Source of the DNA: Prostheceraeus crozeri
Taxonomy: Eukaryota > Platyhelminthes > Polycladida > Euryleptidae
Reading direction: 5' to 3'
Assembly (NCBI GenBank): GCA_907163375.1
Contig: CAJQUW010009054.1
Coordinates: 99,289 to 163,288 of the forward strand
Length of the DNA stretch: 64,000 nucleotides
The notes beneath the pieces are model-generated. The model made no database searches. It was not told where the DNA came from and saw only the letters and a program-made list of their open reading frames with translations. Made by a program: the position numbers and the translations under genes. Positions 29,563-38,330 of the stretch are shown here, piece by piece (position 1 is the stretch's first letter; every line of letters begins with the position of its first letter).

Positions 29563-30051
29563 TTATAGATTGTTTAACTCTAACATAATATCTAGAAATG
29601 GTACTCCTTTTTGTAATTTGTACAAAACGTATAAACATAATTGTCCACAATAGGTAGTGCCTGGTGTTTGAATTTGAAACGTATTGTATGTTCCCGTTCC
29701 AAGTAATTCTTTTACTTCATTTGTAGGGGGCAAACCGTATGAATCAAAATAATAGTTCTCAGCCTCCGGGCGGTCAAAATAATAGTTCTGCTGATGATTT
29801 TTAACGCCTGCTGACCAATGTACACCTTTTTCATCTGACGTATGAAGATTTGTTATGAAATTTACAGTTATTGATGGAACTTTGTTCCGGGAACTGAAGG
29901 TTCCTGTTGGCCTATTTTTTAGGAATTGTAATTCATCCCTCATCAATATGTGAAAATTCCATATTCCTAATCGATTAGCAATCTTATTTAAATCGAAATT
30001 CGTTGTTGTCTGTGTTCCATATAATTTCAAAAACTCATTTATGTTGCTCAT
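29563..30051 (-). CDS. Polinton adenain-like cysteine protease
   Basis: 162 residues from the ATG at 30051 reading left. It matches the adenovirus-protease (C5) family: NFHILMRDEL near the N-terminus, GVHWSAG with catalytic H78, YYFDSYGLPPT with D103 (or D93), and IQTPGTTYCGQLC with Q128 and the nucleophile C135, the Q-C spacing of seven equalling that of adenain. The enzyme would mature capsid and core proteins during particle assembly. Between H and D is a 10-residue insertion that duplicates NYYFD; at DNA level it is a 14-nt GC palindrome between 16-bp direct repeats. The gene is convergent with the integrase gene, only 34 bp apart, with a GC-rich patch between. The frame is open. Confidence 0.9.
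   Translation of the reverse strand: MSNINEFLKLYGTQTTTNFDLNKIANRLGIWNFHILMRDELQFLKNRPTGTFSSRNKVPSITVNFITNLHTSDEKGVHWSAGVKNHQQNYYFDRPEAENYYFDSYGLPPTNEVKELLGTGTYNTFQIQTPGTTYCGQLCLYVLYKLQKGVPFLDIMLELNNL
29744..29789. repeat. GC palindrome flanked by 16-bp direct repeats
   Basis: TCAAAATAATAGTTCT occurs at 29744-29759 and again at 29774-29789, separated by CAGCCTCCGGGCGG, which contains GCC-TCCG-GGC. The total addition is 30 bp, so the protease frame is kept. Confidence 0.9.
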
Positions 30052-30077
30052 TTTATAATAAAAAAATTTCTTAAGGG

Positions 30078-30260
30078 ACCCCTAGAAGTCAGGGGGGGTA
30101 TTGATTTAAAACTGGTCTCTAATGATGTCTTTCCTTACTACTTAGTCAGAAGGGGGTATTGATTTAAAACATTTTTATAATGATGACTTTCCTTACTACT
30201 TGGGGGGGTATTGATTTAAAACTGGTCTCTAATGATGTCTTTCTTTACTACTTATTCAAT
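30078..30260. repeat. ~53-bp tandem repeat (about three copies)
   Basis: Copies of GGGGGTATTGATTTAAAAC...ATGATG(T/A)CTTTCCTTACTACTT start near 30096, 30152 and 30205, upstream of the protease gene. Confidence 0.8.
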
Positions 30261-30339
30261 TTTGAAATGATTTAATTTAATCTAAATTTAAACGTTACAT
30301 TGTTGCATCGTATTAGTAGAGTTGGTGTTCCGCACATCT

Positions 30340-30478
30340 TTTATCAATAGTAATTCATTACTCATCAATATGTGAAAATTCTTTATTCCCAATTGCTTAG
30401 CAATCTCATTTAAATCGAAATTTAATGTGGTTTTGTTTGCTGTATATTTTTTGGAAGTCTCTGATGTTTCTCATTTTT
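30340..30478 (-). pseudogene. Partial duplicate of the protease gene 5' end
   Basis: This segment repeats, with many changes, the stretch of the protease gene from TCATCAATATGTGAAAATTC through TTTAAATCGAAATT to its start. It is a decayed partial copy lying just upstream of the protease gene, in the same orientation. The flanking tandem repeats may have helped its formation. Confidence 0.75.
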
Positions 30479-30599
30479 ATAGAAGATACAATGTTTCTAT
30501 TATATTCCCGTAAATGAGAAATTAAAAACAACACATGGATATTTCAATTTGGTTACATCCACTTTGCATACATTCAATTTGGATACATTGAAATACATG

Positions 30600-31125
30600 T
30601 AAATTTGTCCACGCGAGGACAAGGTTTCATTGGATGAGAGAAAAATGACGTCATATAACAACATAATGAAAATGATTGAAAACAGGAAATAACATTGCAT
30701 TTAAAACAGGAAATAACATTGCATTTAAAACAGGAAATAACATTGCATTTAAAACAGGAAATAACATTGCATTTAAAACAGGAAATAACATTGCATATAA
30801 CAACATAATGAAAATGATTGAAAACATGAAATAACATTGCATTTAAAACAGGAAATAACATTGCATATAAGATACAATTTTTCTAAACAATAGGATTTCT
30901 GTCCACGCGAGGACAAGGTTTCATTGGTTGAAACACTCTATTGTATTTACATGTGCAAGAGGAAATAACATTGCATATAAAACAGGAAATAACATTGCAT
31001 ATAAAACCGACAGATACAAGTTTTCTAAACAATGGGATTTCTGTCCACGCGAGGACAAGGTTTCATTGGATGAGAGAAAAATGACGTCATATAACAACAT
31101 AATGAAAATGATTGAAAACAGAAGG
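30600..31125. repeat. Repeat array with 24-bp units and promoter-like modules
   Basis: Five head-to-tail copies of AAAACAGGAAATAACATTGC plus four bases lie at 30679-30798, with stray copies to 31005. A second module occurs at 30606-30690 and 31040-31121 (and partly at 30900-30928): GTCC-ACGCGA-GGAC hairpin, ATTGG (inverted CCAAT), TGACGTCA (a perfect CRE palindrome) and ATATAAC. Confidence 0.8.
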
Positions 31126-31221
31126 GTTGAATAATCAATTATTCCAAAACCCTCATCTTGTGAAAGACACTGCTCCAAGATTGAAAGATTAGTTTTTAAC
31201 AGTCGTATAGGAAGCGAGACT

Positions 31222-31788
31222 CTACAAATCTGCCAGTTTTGCCAACTTCATTGCGAAGCTCAATTCAGTTCGTGAATAGTTAATATTGTGATGTTTTAAG
31301 AGATATGTGAAATCTGCTTTATTATTCTCACACAAGGATAATATATGATTTGCGTGTTTTCCAATAAAAATTTTACATGTGACACTCAAAAGATGGCTTT
31401 GTTTTTCGTATTTCAAGTGTTGTTTCAAAGAATTCACTGTCGTTGAAATGTCCCCCGCCGGTTCTGTAAAATATTCCACTGATTCGATGAATGTATGACG
31501 TTCAACAACACTTTCCTTCAACTGTTTTGTAAATGTTTCGATTCTGAAGGGAAGTGCTGCTTCCTTCTTTGCTCTGGCTGCGATTTTATGTTGCTCTTTG
31601 TATGCTTTTCGAGCAGAACGTATAGCGTCAGGATTGAAGAGTAGAGGCACTTTCTTCACTTGCTGGTCTATATACGAAAAGTATTCAGAATGTTTCTCCG
31701 ATGGAATGAACAAATCCGCAATATTTTTGAAGAACTCTGGAAGTACCGTTGCTATGTTGGCTTGTTGTTCAACGACTGCTTGACTCAT
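31222..31788 (-). CDS. Possible Polinton cargo protein, unknown
   Basis: 188 residues from the ATG at 31788 reading left (MSQAVVEQQANIATVLPEFF). It is wholly helical in pattern, with a basic segment (RSARKAYKEQHKIAARAKKE) and a C-terminal part reading LCENNKADFTYLLKHHNINY then SRTELSFAMKLAKLADL, which resembles the 'xxNKxDFxxWLxxxNIxxSxSxAxxxxxLAxL' layout of DUF3102-like proteins; I hold that comparison at low confidence. Codon and base use are clearly less AT-rich than in the structural genes. It lies alone between the repeat array and the right terminal repeat, a usual place for acquired accessory genes. The frame is open from start to stop. Confidence 0.5.
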   Translation of the reverse strand: MSQAVVEQQANIATVLPEFFKNIADLFIPSEKHSEYFSYIDQQVKKVPLLFNPDAIRSARKAYKEQHKIAARAKKEAALPFRIETFTKQLKESVVERHTFIESVEYFTEPAGDISTTVNSLKQHLKYEKQSHLLSVTCKIFIGKHANHILSLCENNKADFTYLLKHHNINYSRTELSFAMKLAKLADL

Positions 31789-32237
31789 GATTGACGGATA
31801 AATTAGTACAAATCACTATGTTCAAAATATAAGAATAACGTAATTAAAGATAGCGGAACGATGAGAGCAAGCAGATGATAAGTGTTGATTGAAATAATAT
31901 CACAACAATCTGAGCACACGATACAATGACAGACGAGAGAGATAAATGAAAACAGTACAGCTGGCAGATATCTTAACGTCATACGGGTGTGCTGACGCAC
32001 TAACAAGAATTAAAACAACTCGCCTAACGTACAATTAAAATGTCATTGTTTCACAGAGTAGTAGCAGCTGTTTGTTCTTTCATACATTGTTTCCTTTCAA
32101 ATGTTTGAGTTGGAGGACACAGCTCCTTACACTGAAATGCATTTTATTCATAAATGCGAGAAGCAGATGTTCTCTACAATTGAATGACAATTGTAAAAGT
32201 ACCTAAACTTATTGTTAAGAATATGTCAATTCCTTCA

Positions 32238-32763
32238 AATATTTTTAGTCACATGATATATTTTAAAAACCTGAAAAATGGATAAAATTCATGAATTTGA
32301 AATTCTCAACTTTTATGATTTTCGGTGTCCGGTTTTACATGACCTGGAACGGTCATGATTTTGGCGGGGGTGAAAATTGTAATTCTCAAATTTGAGATTC
32401 TCAACTTTTATGATTTTCGGTGTCCTGGAACGGTCATGATTTGAGCAATGAAAAATGTCATAATCACAAATTTGAGATTCTTAACTTTTATGATTTTCGG
32501 TGTCCTGGAACGGTCATGATTTAAGCGGTGAAAATTGTAATTCTCAAATTTGAGATTTTGAAAAATTTGAAAATTGGGTATTTTTAAAAACGCTTAAATT
32601 TTCGCCCTTCGGCCTTCGGCCACGTGAAATTTGAAGTCTACCTAAATTTTTGAAATTTTGATTTTTGAAAAAACCCCGCAAAAGTGTGACATCCGGCGCA
32701 AGCGAAGCGAAGCGAAGCAAAGCGAAGCGAAGCGTCGCGCCGGATGTCACACTATATACTACT
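32238..32763 (-). repeat. Polinton right terminal inverted repeat
   Basis: Inverted counterpart of 13603-13939, lengthened by three copies of an ~80-bp unit containing CTTTTATGATTTTCGGTGTC and GGAACGGTCATGATT (unit starts near 32310, 32405 and 32485; the first spacing is 95 because of a 15-bp insertion). The terminal hairpin is at 32683-32753. Confidence 0.9.
32683..32753. repeat. Terminal hairpin inside right TIR
   Basis: 17-bp perfect stem (32683-32699 with 32737-32753) around a 37-nt loop of AGCGA/AGCAA pentamers, fifteen bases longer than on the left. Confidence 0.9.
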
Positions 32764-32769
32764 AATTAG
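32764..32769. repeat. Polinton target-site duplication (right), AATTAG
   Basis: Exact copy of 13597-13602, directly outside the right terminal repeat. Confidence 0.92.
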
Positions 32770-32939
32770 AAAATCGCCAATGTTAGTTAAGCTAGCACAC
32801 AGTCAACTCTTTCTGACAGTTTAAGATGGACAGATCTTAACTTCATCAGTTTTTCGCTGACAATTGAAGGATTCATGTTTTTTTTACAAACAGATAATGT
32901 CGGTGATAATAGTGGGTGCTATTGCAGATAATGTCGTCA

Positions 32940-33740
32940 GCACATACTGGCAATTGTAGAATAGAATATGTTTATTGTTCAGAAATGAAAATCAAAAAAT
33001 TACAGATTACAGACTTGTGAGAAGTTATGAAGCAAGTTGCAATAAAATCATATTGTTTTCATAAATTGTTCGAAAGGGAGAGAACATGCGGAAAAAATGA
33101 GTCTTTATACTTTTGAGTACGGCTAGCTGGCAGTCGAAATTGTTTGCATCGGGGGAGTCGATCTGGAATCAAATTGTGAAGCAAGTGGCACTTATTCGTC
33201 TCAATTCTGCGAAGGAGTTTAGTCCCTGGGAGGCTCTCCTTGACTCAATGCTATCCTTACCACAGACGCATGTGCGAGGATTCTGCCCGAAGATGATTCG
33301 TTGAGCGCGGTTGTCAATGCGTTGAAGTTTTGCCGATAGCTTTCCTGGTAGCTTGACAAACACAGGACAGCAGTATTCTAGCAAGGATCTAATGGCCGCG
33401 TTATAGATTTCGTGTAGCTCAATCGGGCTCACATAACGGTTAATAATCTTGAGTGCATGAAATTGCTGGTTGGCCTTCTTGGTAATTGCATCAACATGAG
33501 TCGACCAATTGAACCCTGAATTTATATACACTCCTAGAACTTTGATAGCGTCAAGTTGCTTCAGGGGCATAGTTGGTGGAAGTGTGATCTTTCGGCGTGT
33601 GTTCATTAAGAAGCAAGATTTCCCATTATTCACCTTCAATCCATTATTACTGCACCAGGCAACAAAATGCTCGTGTTCATCAGTAATACACTCCTTAATA
33701 CAATTTGGATCATCACTGGGGAGCTGGATAACAATGGAGC
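32940..33740 (-). mobile_element. CR1/jockey-superfamily LINE 3' fragment
   Basis: On the - strand from about 33740 the sequence reads QLPSDDPNCIKECIT, WCSNNGLKVNNGKSCFLMN, then LGVYINSGFNWSTHVDAITK, IINRYVSPIELHEIYNAAI, SLLEYCCPVFVKLPG and RIDNRAQRIIFG. This is the end of the palm and the thumb/C-terminal region of CR1/L2/jockey-type reverse transcriptases. The 471-bp frame 33169-33639 is open, but everything upstream of the catalytic motif is missing. The 3' end is near 32945, where an AATAAACATATTC-like signal (inverse strand) occurs. It is a 5'-truncated, probably young copy beside the Polinton. A shorter relative lies at 60540-60950. Confidence 0.75.
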
Positions 33741-35150
33741 TAATTATGCAGCTAAACCAGTGAACAACAAACCCAGATATAACGAATTCCGGAGCTTTCT
33801 GTCCACTGAAAAAAATTATATATTATGTTTTCATTATTTCTGGGATAGGGTAGGGTGGGGTGAAACGGGTATAAGTCACCTAAAGTTATCTGGAAACCAA
33901 GCGGATTGATATTTCCGTATATCGCTTGGATTATGATGATATTGTGATAATAGCATGAAGTCCCGATAAAAGTGGTTTCATTTACAACTTTCATTGTTTC
34001 CATGGAAACCAACTTTCGATTTCTTTTTTGTTGCTGAAAAAATTGAACGATTGTAAACTTTCGTATTGCAGCAAGGGAAAGAGCATCATGACTTAACTTA
34101 AGCATCCCTGTAAAAGCTAAAACATTCCTAATTATGATGTGATAATAGGCTAATCTATATTCGTCATTATTATCTGTTAATTTTGAAAATTCGAAAATGG
34201 GGTGGAATGGGTATGCTACTGAAAAAGTGTGGGGTGAAACGGGTGTACATATGTCAACATAGAAAGTGTCGATTTTTTACTCTAGACTGTGATACATGCT
34301 GTTCTTATAAATAAAGGTGCATTTCAGTTGTGATCTGTGCATGTGCGGTTCATTGAATTTGAAAACTATTTCGAATACAAGGAGCCAGCACTGCTTATTC
34401 TCGACTAACATTGAGGTCTGTCAGTGAATCGAAATTATTCTTCTCTGTTTGCCGTCTAACACTTCACATACTATTCAGCCTTGAAGAGCTTCAAAGAAAT
34501 AGGGGACATCAGCGTTGATAACATACATCAGTAAACAGTGCTTTCAAGACAATCTGGGACCGCCAATGCCTTTGGAAGCAGATTTAAAGCCAACAAAATT
34601 CTAAAGGTCGCGGGTGAAATCATCATATTAACGCTTTCATGCTCTATTATTTTCAATGAAAAAATTCTCTTCAAATGCATTTTGCGGGTGTTCTAGGGAT
34701 CGTGCGAAGTCGGGAGAGGTACCATTAGAACATTGCTTAACATCGCTATGACATTCATTTCGTTGCCATCTAATTCTAAAAGCAAGCTAGCGATGATAAT
34801 TTTAAAGAGTCACACACCCGTCTCTCAACGAATCAAATGGTTCAAGGTTTCCTTCTAAGTTAGTGTTCCCAGCTTAAGTCCGCAGTCGGCGGAAATTTGC
34901 ATTCAATACGACACGAACACGAAAAGTCCTACCGTCTACGTCTAACATAAGTGTCACGAAATTCATCTTATGCGAAATTCATTTAAAACATAATAATCAC
35001 TACAAAATGATAGTGAATGGAGTAGGTCACAATAGATTAAAGAATTCACAAAATGATATGAATTTTATTAAAAGTTCAGTGACTACTGCCAGAGAGCTGT
35101 AGACCTACAACCTATCTAACATGAAGTTGTTTGATAAATTGTAAAGGATT
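33741..35150. other. Intronic, GGGGTGAAACGGGT motifs only
   Basis: No gene seen. GGGGTGAAACGGGT occurs at about 33855 and 34235, with a variant GGGGTGGAATGGGT near 34199; these may be leftovers of an unidentified transposon. The rest is ordinary intron. Confidence 0.4.
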
Positions 35151-35159
35151 CAGAGAAGC

Positions 35160-35350
35160 ATTCTCATGAAGCTTTTAACGGTACTGTTCCCCAAACTTGC
35201 GGCTTGCACGGCGCTGACATGGTCAGACTTTTCTGGAGCGTTGTAGTGCTTTTAGTCCGGATGCCCTTCCTGCCGACTTCCAATGACACTCTCGGGGCTC
35301 GACCTCTGGACCGAAAGATCGCTAAGCCAAGCACTTAAGCAAGCACTGTT
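35160..35350 (-). mobile_element. tRNA-derived SINE (second family)
   Basis: On the - strand a tRNA-like head (TGGCTTAGCGA as A-box, GGTCGAGCCCC as B-box) is followed by GGCAGGAAGGGCATCCGGAC, a 3' module that recurs in several invertebrate SINE families as I remember them. Borders are approximate and no target duplication was found. Confidence 0.5.
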
Positions 35351-36686
35351 CCACGAAGACCACTTCTCATGTTTGTGATAAATCACGCTGGTGAAAATGC
35401 ACGTTCGCTGTGAAGTTGGCGGTTGTTTCGTTACTGGGAAGCGCGCTCGGCCCATAACCGCCGAGGGTCCGCGTTTCAGGTGTTTGATACGCGTCGTGGC
35501 TTGGCCAACGATCAAAGTTATCAAATTATATCAAACTAAAAATATCCAATGAATCCTTGTCAGCACGAAAATAAAACGCGACTTAAAGTTGTATAAACAC
35601 GAACACGACAAATGACACGGCTCAACACGACCGTGTCCGTGTCACGAACGCAAACTTCTAGTTTCTCGATATATCGACAAAAGATCTTCAATATTGTTTG
35701 TTTTCTATGAATTCTTTGGTTTTCCTCATTGGTTATGAGCCACGCCGCATATACTTTGCAAACACCTTTTCAAATAGAATTTTATTCAACAGAATTGCGA
35801 AATCACAGCTTTATATGAATCTGATCTGTTTAAAGCCCAACCTAACTCATTTATAGATTACAGGAATGAGTAATGAATCAATGGTCAAAGCACTTATCTG
35901 ACTGAAGAAATGTATCTATCAGGTCTTTCTAAGGTCACCCACAATTCATCCGGCTATTGTGTACCGATAAAGTGATGAATGCATGCACTGTCGATGCGCA
36001 ATGGTATGCTCCAGTCGGATGCATGAGTTGGCCAATTGGGACAAACAAATCCGAAATATTTAGATTCCAAATATAGTAACTTATCTAGAATCCGCGCGTC
36101 GATTGTATTGTCAATTTTAAGTGCTCGGTCACAAAGTCGAAAGTACGGAGTAGTAACCCGGACTTCCGAACAACAGATGGTCACCTCTCATGGCCTACAT
36201 GTTTTATTTCCGTGTAGGCAAATTATGTGCTGCGACAAGCGATTATATGTAACAATAGCTATCTAATACATTTATTACGATCATTCTGTTTTGTTCTCAA
36301 GAAAAATGTGAAAATATTGTGCATTTTTTGTTCATTATCTGCAGATATAGATCCTTCTCCAAGAGGCGACAGTCGTGGTGAGGTATTGAGTTATTCTTAT
36401 AAGTAGTATAAGAATGTAAGTTATTCTTATATGAGTATTAAGTATTGCTGATAGTTAATAGTTGATGGCTATAGATATAACAAGAAAATATGCTGAGAGG
36501 TCTGTTTCTTTATTTGTTCTTTATTTCTTGTTTCTTTCTTTGAATTGTATTTAATATTCATGTATGACTCCTACTGGAAGGTCTCACTCGGCAAATTCAA
36601 ATTATTTTCAGTTTGAGAAGTTCCTGTTGATTGTAATATTTTAACCAAATTAATCCTGTCTATCCTTTACATAATTTCTGTTCTAG
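35351..36686 (+). other. GMPPB intron, nothing recognised
   Basis: Ordinary AT-rich intron up to the acceptor TTCTGTTCTAG ending at 36686. ACACGAACACGA-type repeats near 35590-35650 and 34910 may be remains of a transposon end. Confidence 0.5.
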
Positions 36687-36814
36687 GCTTCTGGATGGAT
36701 GTCGGGCAACCGAAGGATTATCTGACAGGGATGTGTCTTTTCCTCAATTCCTTATCTGAAAGACGTTCCAATCTTCTCTCCTCGGGCACAACAATCCTCA
36801 ACAACGTTATTATT
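36687..36814 (+). CDS. GMPPB: GMPPB exon (GFWMDVGQP region)
   Basis: Completes the split glycine codon and reads GFWMDVGQPKDYLTGMCLFL then NSLSERRSNLLSSGTTILNN and VII. FWMDVGxPxDYL is the invariant end of the catalytic domain in mannose-1-phosphate guanylyltransferases, containing the second metal-binding aspartate. The exon is 128 bp and ends at a strong donor, ATT|GTAAGT, in phase 0. It lies just 3.9 kb right of the Polinton, inside what is otherwise transposon-filled sequence, and has no substitutions that would disturb function, so the host gene looks intact despite the 27-kb intron before it. Confidence 0.93.
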
Positions 36815-37249
36815 GTAAGTATCATTGGATTCCATTCATTTTGAATATGACTAGAATTCAGAAAAATTCAAACCTGTTTCAACAAAGGTTCCTTACGACC
36901 TGATCAGCTGGACCATCATTCGATTCAACACTTTTGATGGACGATTCAAAGCACATCAATGCAGCCAAATGCAATTTAATCCCTAGGGTACAATCCACTT
37001 TGAGCTAGCTCGCTTTACGCTTATGGGCTCTGTGAAGAACGACCATGATGGCAAGTTCAATCAAAATCATATACGATACATAGGTAATCTCTGGTCACAG
37101 CGAGCATGGTTTTCAAGTGCACTCCTGTTAATTTTTTAGTCCTAGCTCGATCGTTGTTAGATCGTTCAAGTGTTAAGAATAAGTATTTGATATACTCAGT
37201 CTTATATTATTCTTTACACATTGCATACAAAGCAGTGGGTGCGTCATCT

Positions 37250-38060
37250 TGAAACAAGAGACAGGGTAAAGATGCATGGTGCAGGAAGCAAGAGGTGCAG
37301 AGGTGGTTTAAAGAGAAAAGAAAGAGCAGAACGGTGAAGTGCCTCAACAAATGCGAATAGTCAACGCGAGACTTTGAGGAAGTTAAAAGGCAAAAAATAA
37401 ATGAACCTTGTTTATACTCGGAAGCACATTAGGAACGGAGCTTTTCTTCCATGTGGCCGAGTTGTTATTTATCCTACTCTTTTGCTAGTACTTAGCAAAA
37501 ATGCAGAGCGTACCTATTTGAAGTCATAGGTTTGACTCAAGGTTTGAACCAAGGTCTCCCGGACGCAGAGCGAGCACTCTACCACAAGGCCACAGCGCCG
37601 GTAAAGCGCAGTCGCTAAAGCAAAATCAGGAGCCTATAATAATCTGTGTGACAGACTGGTGCAGGGAGAATGTAAAAAGAAAGCAATAAGAGCAGTGGAA
37701 AACAAAAGCGTACAGTCTCGACTCCCAAAACGTCCATCAAGCAGAGTGAGTATTAAAGATGAGGGAGGGCAGCAGAATTTTGACGAATTTTGAAAATAAG
37801 AGATAGGCTTCACGAACTTGCTGAATGTGAAGAGCGATAGGGAAGTGATAGCTATATCGACTGACACAGTAGGCTATGCGACCAGTTTCGAGCGAGGAGG
37901 TCAATGTAGCACTCAAAATTATGAGCGGCAAAGCAGTTCGTCCAGACAGCGGATGTGTGGAAATACCTTGGAGATTTGGGCGTGCAGTCTAATACAAGAA
38001 AAAGCTATATCCCGAACTGTAGTAGTTACAGAGGAATTGAATTAATGTCGAGATTAGTGA
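37250..38060 (+). mobile_element. Degenerate RTE/BovB-like LINE fragment with nested SINE
   Basis: Broken + frames read GKDAWCRKQEVQRWFKEKK, TRDFEEVKRQK and, after the SINE, AYNNLCDRLVQGECKKKAIR, then YRGIELMSRLVRKI near 38025-38070. This is the order of the linker between endonuclease and reverse transcriptase, ending at the 'YRGIxLM' block of the polymerase. Frameshifts and stops are frequent. The SINE at 37408-37604 was inserted into it, so the LINE is older. Confidence 0.55.
37408..37604 (-). mobile_element. tRNA-derived SINE, copy C
   Basis: Best preserved of the three copies. On the - strand: GGCCTTGTGGTAGAGTGCTC (A-box region), CCTTGGTTCAAACCTTG (B-box), a spacer, CTCGGCCACATGGAAG, and the tail TGTGCTTCCGAGTATAAACA. 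It sits inside the LINE fragment 37250-38060. Confidence 0.8.
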
Positions 38061-38330
38061 GGAAAATTCGGTTTTATAGCAGAGATAGGAGCGACAGACG
38101 CCTCTACGCCCTACGCTGTTTATAGTAAAGTACAGGGAGAGTCTTAACAAGAGCTCCATTACGTCCGTCTTCATTGTCCTTGAAAAGATCGACGTCCTCA
38201 GACAGGAGATCTGGGATTGTTTCCGATTCACAATTAAAAGGTGTAACAGAAAATGACATCTGAGTAGTACAAGACATACAGAAGAACGTTCACACAAGTT
38301 AAGTGACTAAGCACTAACGAAAACCAGACA

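Larger units (their letters stand above)
13603..32763. mobile_element. Polinton/Maverick element, nearly whole, young fossil
   Basis: A 19.2-kb element (about 17.4 kb without the LINE inserted in it) with exact 6-bp target duplications and long terminal inverted repeats beginning AGTAGTATATAG. Parts in order: membrane protein, small basic protein, coiled-coil protein, beta-rich structural candidate, packaging ATPase, small unknown, type B DNA polymerase (carrying an RTE insertion), an unknown - strand gene, fibre-like coiled coil, pVI-like protein, major capsid protein, core-like protein, phospholipase A2-integrase fusion, adenain-like protease (- strand), then a repeat-rich arm with a possible cargo gene. 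Most reading frames are open; roughly four breaks, mostly in the ATPase and polymerase regions, mark it as defective. The near identity of the two inverted repeats points to a recent insertion. Base composition is far more AT-rich than its surroundings except for small GC-rich palindromes. Confidence 0.95.

Noticed and set aside
30679-30798. CRISPR-like array
   Set aside because: The 24-bp units are directly adjacent with no unique spacers and lie in a eukaryotic transposon; a plain tandem repeat.
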